Assembly: GCA_964017195.1 (NCBI GenBank)
Contig: OZ024898.1
Coordinates: 1,412,001 to 1,476,000, forward strand
Reading direction: 5' to 3'
DNA from: Siderastrea radians
Lineage: Eukaryota > Cnidaria > Anthozoa > Scleractinia > Rhizangiidae
Length of the DNA: 64,000 nt
Below, piece by piece: positions 57,001-64,000 of the stretch. How positions within the stretch are numbered: position 1 is the stretch's first letter; each line of letters begins with the position of its first letter. A program made the translations under genes and the position numbers. The notes under the pieces are model-generated. The model was given only the letters and a program-made list of their open reading frames with translations. It had not been told where the DNA came from and did no database searches.

Positions 57001-59430
57001 ATTTGTGCGTCCTGAAGGATGCAAGCCATAAATTTTGTCTTTTAGGATTTCTATGCATCAGAGATATAGAACGCAGGGGTAACAAAATCATTGCAAAGGC
57101 AGAATTTGGAGACAGAAAAATGTCATGCAAATACAGACTGCCTACTACTAAAATGGTAGCGATCAGATTTATATAACTACTTCTACTATGACTGCCAAAC
57201 ACATCTTATCACACCAAAGGGGTAAAGTCTTTTAAGAATTTACACAGAAAAGTGAAAGTGCTGTTCATTGTATGGTTTATCCCCCCAGTAATGGTCACAC
57301 AGTGACTCTGGGAAGCACAAGGAATATACAAAGCACCACACCAAACCAGCAACATGCTGGGGGCAGTTTTGATCTCCAACAACATGGCAAGGAACACACA
57401 TCATAGGTGACGTACCTCAAGGATACTCAGCTCCTAACAGCCATTAAGACAGAGCCAGCAGGGGCCAACCCACTGGATGTCACGTTGGACACTACTGCTA
57501 ACTCTGCTATAAACTGTTGCCAGTTACTGCTTCTAACATACAGCTTTTTTATGTTTGATAATATTAATTTTTTTCTCAAACTGAAATGGGTTTGTTTACA
57601 AAAATTCATAAACAATGCAACAATACTGAATGCTGTAGTCAAATTTGGCGTCAAAGCGACTTTTTCTGCTTAGTAAATCCATCATCAAATCAAGAAAAAT
57701 CAAAAGGAAATTCTCATTAATTTAATGACACTATGCATAGCACTATCACTTGGGTATAAAATGGTGTTGTTAATAATAGCTTGAAAGTTTTCTTTTTACT
57801 GCCCTGTGAGCCCTCCTAACAAATTGCTAACACAAAATTAATAGGCCAGATGAGATCCTGATGAGTTTCCGTATTCTGCAGACATGTTTCTAGAGATAAC
57901 AAGGAAAAGGTTGACACAATACAAATGTTTAGACAGCCTTGCTCACAGATAGTGACAGAACTGTTTAAAGCTAACAATTCAAATCAAAACAGAAAAAATA
58001 AAAGTGGCAAGGCTTCAAAACAAACTTACAACTGCATAATTTGTTAACTTAATGATTTAACCATTTTGGCCTAGTTAAGCCTTCTCCTAAACATGTAGAT
58101 TACAATATAAATGACCAAAATGAAACCATCTATGCAAGAAGATTCATTCTCTCTAATGACCATATAAAGTTGATTGCAGAGTATTTGGACAATATCATTT
58201 ATGCTTGTTGTGGGAAATAAAATTAAAACTACCATTCCTTTAGTGTGGATAAATAACGTGCCTAAAAGGCTTAGAAGTTGAATTTTTATGAGCTTTGAAT
58301 CCATCTTGCAATTCTTAGGTATAATTTCCACAACACTGATTTGCATTCACTAGAACCAATACCAATTCATTTACAAAGCAATGCTTTCCTTCGTTTGTAA
58401 GAAAATGTAGTGGAAAATTAAGCTTTAGAAACACATATTTTCCCAAAAGGAATTTCTAACTTTCATTTTCAATTTCTACAACAGCTACTTCAATGATATT
58501 GTAGCTTAGCTAAGAGATCTCTATCAATTCATCTCTGCATCAAGACACGACTTGGAAAGCGGTGACAATGGAATCATTGTCAAAATAAAAGGATTCCTAC
58601 TTTTATACATTTCAGCAGTGGGCCACCAATGCGATGGGAATAAAGAAAACAGCAAGACCGAACACTACTACTTCACGCAGAGAATCGCTGGCAAAATTTC
58701 GACATCGAACAACTCCGGTCAGCTGGATAGAGAATTCGTGTATTCAATTTGCAAGCCGCATTAGAACATTTCCGTTTTCACAATATCGCGTTGTGACATG
58801 CACAATTCAAACGATTTACAAGAAATTATGACGAGACGCTATCCAAGTAAACACAACGACGCTATAAGCTGTCTAATCAATGTTTCAATGTAAAACACAA
58901 GCGTAATTTGCAACCCAACCACTCGAACCGAATCACTTGTTTCACTCACGCTTACTACACGCCATTGAATGCTTTTTATCTGTTCCAAAGCTAACAATAA
59001 AATACACAGTTTCTTGTTGCAAAGGTGGACATTTTTAGTTCGTAAATATCTCTGGGCTCAGTTCACCTTTGCAAACAATTCACTGCACAAACACACAAGC
59101 TAGCAATAGTAATGTTGACAAGCTTTAGATTCTAACCCTCACTTGTTCAGACATTCCTTCACCGACTGACGACCATCTCTGGCCGGAAAAATTGCCTTTG
59201 TCGTTTTCTGCAACTGTTTTGGAAAAGCTCGTAGCGACGCCTTGGCGCTGAAAGAGGTAGCTTGCGACTTCTCCGTTCGACTTGCCACCTACAATTTCGA
59301 AGCCTTGGTTGCTTGTCTTCGATCCACCATTATTGGTGCGTCCACCAAGTTTTGGAGTCATACCATTATTTTGGTACGCTCCATCTTCCCATCCAACTTC
59401 GTTCATACCAAGAACACATGGAAAACTCAT
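42096..59430 (-). CDS. PUM: Pumilio RNA-binding protein, complete nine-exon gene
   Basis: Exons: 59143-59430, 54005-54094, 53201-53530, 52669-52871, 45776-47696, 44051-44188, 43223-43470, 42684-42767, 42096-42327. All phases agree, giving 1177 residues, close to human PUM1. The start [16 protein letters not shown] parallels human MSVACVL. Exon 3 carries [19 protein letters not shown] and VSQPIMVQR, and exon 4 joins exon 5 as [13 protein letters not shown], as in PUM2. Exon 5 has two polyglutamine tracts and PUF repeats 1-3. Base-reading triplets are all present: SR-Q, NY-Q, CR-Q, NH-Q, CR-Q, NY-Q, SN-E and NY-Q, so UGUANAUA recognition is expected. Pumilio binds 3' UTRs and recruits CCR4-NOT to repress mRNAs. 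The last exon ends ILAKLEKYY plus a short tail. Confidence 0.95.
42821..42992. mobile_element. Small TIR element in Pumilio intron
   Basis: CAGCCCTATCAAAATG and, inverted, CATTTTGACAGGGCTG delimit 172 bp. Inner 'gccagcggccggc' resembles sequence near 54215 ('ggctgccggcgacagccggc'), suggesting a second relative there. Confidence 0.65.
44619..45435. mobile_element. TIR element hosting a minisatellite
   Basis: CAGGGCTTGACACTAAC at 44619 is mirrored by GTTAGTGTCGAGGCCTG ending 45435. GAATG flanks both ends (44614-44618, 45436-45440). 'aaattttactttcgatc'-type sequence lies inside both ends in inverted arrangement. No transposase was found. Confidence 0.75.
44749..45110 (+). repeat. Minisatellite, 'gtatacagggtgtacaaga' units
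   Basis: Roughly 13 to 18 units of 15-27 bp, built from 'gtatacaggg' and 'tgtacaaga(g)' half-units with spacing variants. One non-repeat segment near 44960-44995 interrupts it. Long frames on both strands rich in Tyr/Cys/Val/Pro are artefacts of the repeat. Confidence 0.9.
45550..45750 (+). mobile_element. TTAACCCTTTAAGCCC MITE, copy 2
   Basis: TTAACCCTTTAAGCCCC to GGGGTTAA, with the shared interior ('cacgagaataaaggaaatga', 'agtgccataagaaatatatgg'). It has the same orientation as copy 1 and lies just downstream of Pumilio exon 5. Confidence 0.8.
47755..48536. mobile_element. Long-TIR foldback element, Pumilio intron
   Basis: Arms of about 110 bp (47755-47880 and 48413-48536) are inverted with roughly 90% identity. 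They include 'aaccgtgaacactgaaaata' and 'ccttgtaaccgcagaaaac'. The 530-bp core is non-coding. It lies 60 bp from the acceptor side of Pumilio exon 5. Confidence 0.75.
48869..49061 (+). mobile_element. TTAACCCTTTAAGCCC MITE, copy 4
   Basis: TTAACCCC to 'gggcttaaagggttaa', 193 bp. The interior is nearly that of copy 1 ('aagaaagtgatcaccaagga'). A truncated copy 3 lies at about 48645-48740 in the same orientation. Confidence 0.8.
51180..51437 (+). repeat. Dispersed repeat, copy 1
   Basis: A block of about 250 bp ('gtatggtttatccccccagt', 'gggaagcacaaggaatatac', 'gggccaacccactggatgtc') is repeated in the same orientation at 57260-57497 with over 90% identity by eye. No terminal repeats or coding capacity were seen. 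Confidence 0.8.
51506..51959 (+). mobile_element. Two further TTAACCCTTTAAGCCC MITE copies (5 and 6)
   Basis: Copy 5 (about 51506-51713) and copy 6 (about 51761-51959) lie 50 bp apart in the same orientation. Both have degraded ends but share the 'gataagatg/gatgaaatg' and 'ctaactagt' interior blocks. Confidence 0.7.
52055..52385. mobile_element. Foldback element, Pumilio intron
   Basis: CTGAGAGCATAACCATCTTA and its near-complement at the right end (52351-52385) define a 331-bp element. Inner arms ('ccatgcaaaaattgg', 'ggaacactgcc') are inverted as well. Confidence 0.75.
55942..56150 (+). CDS. Possible first exon of a Tudor/Agenet-like protein
   Basis: An ATG-initiated frame ends at a strong donor (AAAAAAG, then GTAAG). 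The 69 residues [20 protein letters not shown] and following ([20 protein letters not shown]) have the pattern of an Agenet/Tudor-like beta-barrel: G-x-x-VEA, G-x-W-x-x-A-K-V, then a VTFP strand and an IR end. Such domains bind methylated histone tails. A downstream frame 57046-57176 ([20 protein letters not shown]) follows a good acceptor but is out of phase with this exon, so a middle exon is missing or the locus is decayed. It sits inside a Pumilio intron on the opposite strand. Confidence 0.4.
57046..57176 (+). CDS. Candidate downstream exon of the Tudor-like locus
   Basis: After 'tcttttag' the frame reads [20 protein letters not shown] and [19 protein letters not shown] and ends at TAA. 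It is basic with no recognised domain. It needs a phase-1 entry that the exon at 55942-56150 does not supply directly. Confidence 0.25.
57260..57497 (+). repeat. Dispersed repeat, copy 2
   Basis: Partner of 51180-51437, in the same orientation, also within Pumilio introns. The order of all shared blocks is conserved. Confidence 0.8.
57498..59142. other. Pumilio intron 1, no further feature
   Basis: AT-rich intron. Small frames here are not supported. Confidence 0.5.
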
Positions 59431-60768
59431 TGGACGGATCTAAACAGAAGAAAAATGTCCTATGGTCAACCAGGAGCACAGCGTATTGTAACTCGTAGCA
59501 TACGGGGGTGTGACTTGCTGCGCTTGCAAAAATTGCGTGGAAGCAGGGAATTTAACAGCCAAAATAATCCGTAAGATACGAAAAGCAATTATTTGTTGCC
59601 TCAAATACTGCACAATAACATATTTACGACAAAGGATGGCCGTTCAACTGACCGGATGCAAAAGGCCTATGAAAGAAAGGCCATTCTTGGCATGGCCGTC
59701 GCTGGCTTGTCAGATAAGGACAATCCCGTGAGGCCTCACGGGCTGAAAGTGTAAACACGTGGTTTGCTTCTGATCGACTTTGGACACGTGCGAAAAAACA
59801 TCACTGCAAATTTTTGCACAGGTCAAAATACGCCATGACAGGACAAATAACTCTTTGACCCCAGAGTAGTTACTTTCTCAATGATGAAACAAAATTCCAA
59901 AAGTTGAACAAATGTTCCAGCTTCGAATAAAGTTTTGCTGTGTTTTTCCTACAATCTGGTAGCATGTGAAATTAATATTTAAAACGCAGTGTTCGAGCCA
60001 TTTAAATTTTCATCACTGATGAGTAAAAACTTGCTATGAGCAAGTGAACGTATTTCAGTGAAATGGTTTCGTATTACATTCAACCTTGAACTAAAAATTT
60101 TCCTGCGGAAGATAAAATTTGTTTCGTTCCGTTGATTTTGAAAAGTAAACAATCTCTGGAATGTAGCTTGGTTAGAATGTTTCCATAATTAATACACTGC
60201 AAGAGGCCGTACGCACAAAAACAATGCACGAATTTCTGCAAGAAAGTTTTAAGCGTATTAAAATAAAACAGAAAAACAATTTGACTATTTATTTGATGAT
60301 TAAATTCTTTCAACGTCTAAAATGCCTTGCGGTTCATAGATATTGATTTGTTCCGGTTGAATCGGCTCGCTATGAATTCCCCTCACTGCCAGCTCACTGT
60401 ATCAAAACAATGATTATCTTAAGTTTTTTCATGACCGAGTCTTTCAAGAGATCAAACCAAAATACTTACATGGTCACACTTAATGTAGCCGCAGGACTTT
60501 GTCTTCCAAGGCCAGTTGTTAATTTGAGATGGGAATGAAGGCTTTCTTTGAAGTTTGCTTGTCATTTCATATTTTGGTGTTACACGCCGAACTTCAAAGA
60601 CTTCTCAGCACTAGCTGGTAAAGACAAGTGAATGAACTTCCGCCTCGCTTTCACGATATACAAGCAACCTGCCTCGCTTTCGCGATGCAGATTCTTACCC
60701 AGCATGCATTGCGTCGTATGTTATAATACATTTCACCGATATAATCAAGCTTCGCCGCATGAAAAGGA
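59431..60768. other. Intergenic between Pumilio and the signal-peptide gene
   Basis: This interval must contain the Pumilio leader or promoter. 'tgtttag' just before the Pumilio ATG could be a splice acceptor for a 5' leader exon. A TATAATA lies at about 60722, 47 bp before the forward ATG. Confidence 0.4.
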
Positions 60769-60871
60769 ATGAACTTTTTCTTCTACATGAACTTGTTTTT
60801 GTTCCTTTTCTTGGTGTTCTACAGCTTAAGCATTGCCTATGCATCGGACGTAGATATTCAACAAAATTCAG
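60769..60871 (+). CDS. Signal-peptide exon of a secreted protein (first exon only)
   Basis: An ATG at 60769 (or 60787) begins a very hydrophobic leader, MNLFLFLFLVFYSLSIAYAS, then DVDIQQNSG. The frame ends at a good donor (TTCAG, then GTATAC) in phase 1. The layout, a signal peptide encoded alone on exon 1 with a phase-1 end, matches the lectin gene in this window and many animal secreted proteins. I could not identify the next exon in 60872-64000, so the family is unknown. Confidence 0.45.
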
Positions 60872-63800
60872 GTATACACTGTGCTTATCGATCTTTTGCG
60901 CTAATATATTTGGCACAAGACTTGGCATCCGCGTATCCGTGCGTTCCCAGTCTGATCTCATCGAGTGGATTTTGTTTTTGTTTTGGTTTATGTTTCGGTA
61001 CTTGATTGCTTATCCACAGAGGGAACAGACTGTCTTGTGCTTATTCACTCGTATTATTCAGGTCGTCAAACCCCATTACCTATCTTTGTTGGAATTTAGC
61101 TGGCCTGATGTCCAACTCTTTGTATGCTTTGTACGGTTTTGCTCAAGTTGAAGTTAGTTTTAAATTAAGCTTAATTTTATTAATGGTTAAAATTTTTCTA
61201 AAAAAGATCGTCCATTTCATCTTAAATTATTACAATCTAATGTTGCATTTGGCTAGTTTTAATTCAAATGGAATTGGTCCTTTACTTGAAATTTCTCTCA
61301 TTCATACTGTCTTTTGTAACCACTCAACATTTCGGTTGAAAAGATGAGCAATTATAAAAATTGTCGTCCTATAATTGAATCCATTTTGTGTTTTCCTCTG
61401 GCAAAAATCCAATAACAAATGGTGACAGCGAATTAACACTTTTTGTTGTTTTACTGCTCATTCCAAATTGTGATAAATCTAGTTAAATAAGTTTAAAACA
61501 ATTTTTCAAACTGTCTATATGGCAATCAGAAATCTTATCTCAGTCTGTACTTAATGGTGTATTTGTTCAAGTGGAGTACTTGAACAGTAAATCGTCTCTC
61601 TCTAAATTTAAACTTGAGTTATGTTATGTCCCAGCTTTGCATCTATGAATAAAACCTAGAGTGCTGACATTTTACCAAGTAGAAATAGTTTGATAATGTA
61701 CATCTATAGTAATTAAAAAATATTTCTTTGAGTCATATATACAGCAGAAGAAGGCTTTTAAAAGTGTTCAAGTTTCTTGACTGGAGTAGATATATGAAAA
61801 TTATTTTTGTCTATTTTTGTTTCTTGTGACTTACCCTCTGCTCGGGTCTTGGCCTGTTGACAGCCGCCGGAAGGGAAATAAAAACCATTCCAGATATAAA
61901 TTGAAATTTTCCCTTTAAACATATCCAAAACACATTGTAAACAGAGACAACATTTTAAAATGAGGCATCTGTTCAATTCTGATCCTATAGCAAGTCAAAC
62001 TGTTGTTTTCATTTAAGTGTTGACACTAAATCAATTGAAGTGTTGTTAAGTTAATTAGTAATTAGACTGGTTAGTAGTTTGAATTTTAAATCATCTGTGA
62101 TGGTGTTCTATTGGCTTCTTCTCTATTGTATTTTCAGTTCACTAAGCTTGAATGTCTTCCACCTGTTTTCTTTGTCTTGCTTTTCAATTGATTGTAAGGT
62201 TCACAGACTTTGTGATGACACACCAATTCACTCCTGTGTTGTTTGACCCTTGAAATGCTTCACTCAAAATTATGTCAAATTTAATTGAAAAGAAATATAG
62301 TTATATAATTATCTCTAAGTAAATACTGCAGAAATTTTATAAAATCCCAATCAGATTTAAGATTACCCCAATGTAATCCCAATTTGTAGCTTTAATTTAA
62401 TTGGTTACACTTTAGGATTTTACTCACAAACTAAAAATTTATATTACATCATTAAAGGCATTTAGTCTGTACTGTGAGATTAAGGGTGGAAAGAACCTAA
62501 AAAAATAAATATAATAAAAAAGTATAAATCCTGTTGTGTAAATAAGGAACCCACTAAATAAATACAACAGGCTTGTTTCAGCTAATAGATTTATTTGTGC
62601 TATTTAACATGTAGTATTCACCGCATTCTAAACTTGTAAACATGGTGAAAAATGTGACAAGCCAAGCAAATGAACCATATAGTCTGCACCAAGATGAAAG
62701 TTAGGTCATCAAAATTCATTGTTCTGCTTACGATTTCTTTGATTACATCACTTGAAAGGTTTTTTATCAGATAAAAATTCACAAACACAAATTAATAAAA
62801 TTTTCCAGAAATGATCCTTTTGATGAAATTCATTGAAATTTAGTAACAAATAGTACCACAAAAGGTACTTGTCAGTAGCTTATATTTGTCAAATAATGAA
62901 TGGTCACATTTACGAATTCAGCTGAGTCAACTGAGAACCGTCTTTTGCAGGCTAATAAACAGCACCATAGACGGCACCATAGAAAAGAATTGCTGAATTT
63001 TTCAATTTTTATCCATATTACCACTGCACGGACTCAAAAGTTGGAACCACCATGTTTATCATATAATAGTAAACAGTACAACAGGAAAATACTGCTTATA
63101 AAGTAGCTTACATGTGAATTTTTTGCATTTTAAAAGAATTATTAATATTGAAAGGCCCAAAACTTTTTTACAGCCACTATGTACAGCATAACAAACAGCA
63201 CCACAGACAAGTACATGTACCAATGATAATAATCCCTGCAAATATTCTGTGACAACCTGTAACACTTGTGAACTATCCCACAAAAGCGACACTTTGTCAA
63301 CACTTGATTAAACTATGCCTCTCTACTCCGCAGTCCTCCCACAGTCCCTCCTTGACTGCACGGTAGAAACGTGCGGAGACTGGGAAGAGGGAAAAATTAA
63401 AGCGCTTGGCCCCCGCGCTCCTGTTTTCTCTCTCCAGCACTCCCGCTCCTGTATTTTTCTTTCACTGGTATTTACTGACGGTTGCTTCTGCAGAGGAGAG
63501 AGAAACTATGCCATGTTGATGGAGCCTAATAAGGCTGAAACTGCTAACACTCAAGCTCACTGTTAATGCATGGCCATTTATATTTTGTGGCTACAGGGCA
63601 CTCAAGCAGGCATGTGCAGTACTTATGACCTGTCATTATATCACGACAGTACCATTTTACTACGTTAGGACAAGTGAACGCAATATTTTATGTTAACACA
63701 CACTGTAGAACCCAAATTGTTCGATTTGCAGCTAACGGGAAGTTAAATTGCCAACGAAATGGTGTGGAATAATGACTACAGTGGTACAGTGTATAACAAA

Positions 63801-64000
63801 TGAATTTATGTTCATGGACATTTTACTCATTACTGGCATTTTTCCTTGCCCCTGTGCGGTTCAGAAAAATACTATGTAGTCTACAAAGTTCAAGCAATTT
63901 ACAGCTTTTGGTTTGCATTTCAGACATATTTACTTCGATCTGATATATACTTTGTTCCTGATTATTATCTACATAAACCATGGACTAAAGTGTGTTTGCC
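60872..64000. other. Intron or intergenic, dispersed repeats
   Basis: No coding sequence could be supported. About 62395-62450 and 62880-63230 contain units of the 'actcaaaagttggaaccacc' / 'aacagcaccac' dispersed repeat. About 63500-63570 ('gatggagcctaataaggctg', 'ctaacactcaagctcact') is related to 52960-53035. Confidence 0.4.

Noticed and set aside
59242..59574. 110-aa and 78-aa forward frames
   Set aside because: Antisense shadows of Pumilio exon 1.

Overview
This is animal nuclear DNA, most likely from a hexacorallian cnidarian (stony coral or sea anemone). It is AT-rich, has spliced genes with GT-AG introns, long introns packed with inverted-repeat elements, eukaryotic tRNA genes, a secreted C-type lectin family and Penelope-like retroelements. 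I see no operons, CRISPR arrays or other bacterial features. The coral/anemone placement rests on remembered repeat families and is an inference.

Layout. 1-9.1 kb is a tandem C-type lectin cluster: the last exon of one gene, then a complete four-exon paralogue (4852-7702), separated by a composite transposon that carries a palindromic Penelope-like insertion. 9.1-17.2 kb holds two intronless reverse-strand genes (an unknown 343-aa protein and a tropomyosin-like coiled coil) and two tRNA-Trp(CCA) genes. 18.0-21.9 kb is a head-to-head pair: CHRAC1 (reverse, four exons reconstructed here) and GEMIN7 (forward, one exon). 25.6-28.2 kb is a two-exon gene of unknown function with a very acidic tail. 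32.5-37.5 kb is the penta-EF-hand gene peflin (PEF1). 42.1-59.4 kb is a complete nine-exon Pumilio gene with all eight PUF repeats. The right end has a possible Tudor/Agenet-like exon (55.9 kb, forward, inside a Pumilio intron) and a forward signal-peptide exon (60.8 kb).

The intact genes are conserved housekeeping functions that do not form one pathway: chromatin remodelling (CHRAC1), snRNP assembly (GEMIN7), calcium signalling (PEF1) and mRNA repression (Pumilio). The lectin cluster fits innate recognition. Exon joins were chosen by splice-site sequence, reading-frame phase and remembered similarity to the human proteins; for Pumilio, PEF1 and CHRAC1 every join is in phase.

The most unusual material is in the mobile elements. 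A Penelope-like element is present as a 1000+1000 bp inverted repeat with a 14-bp target duplication. Hammerhead-ribozyme-like motifs occur at three independent Penelope-like loci (four motif copies). There are nested insertions for which an empty-site copy exists within this same window, and one small inverted-repeat element recurs at least six times in one orientation, mostly inside Pumilio.
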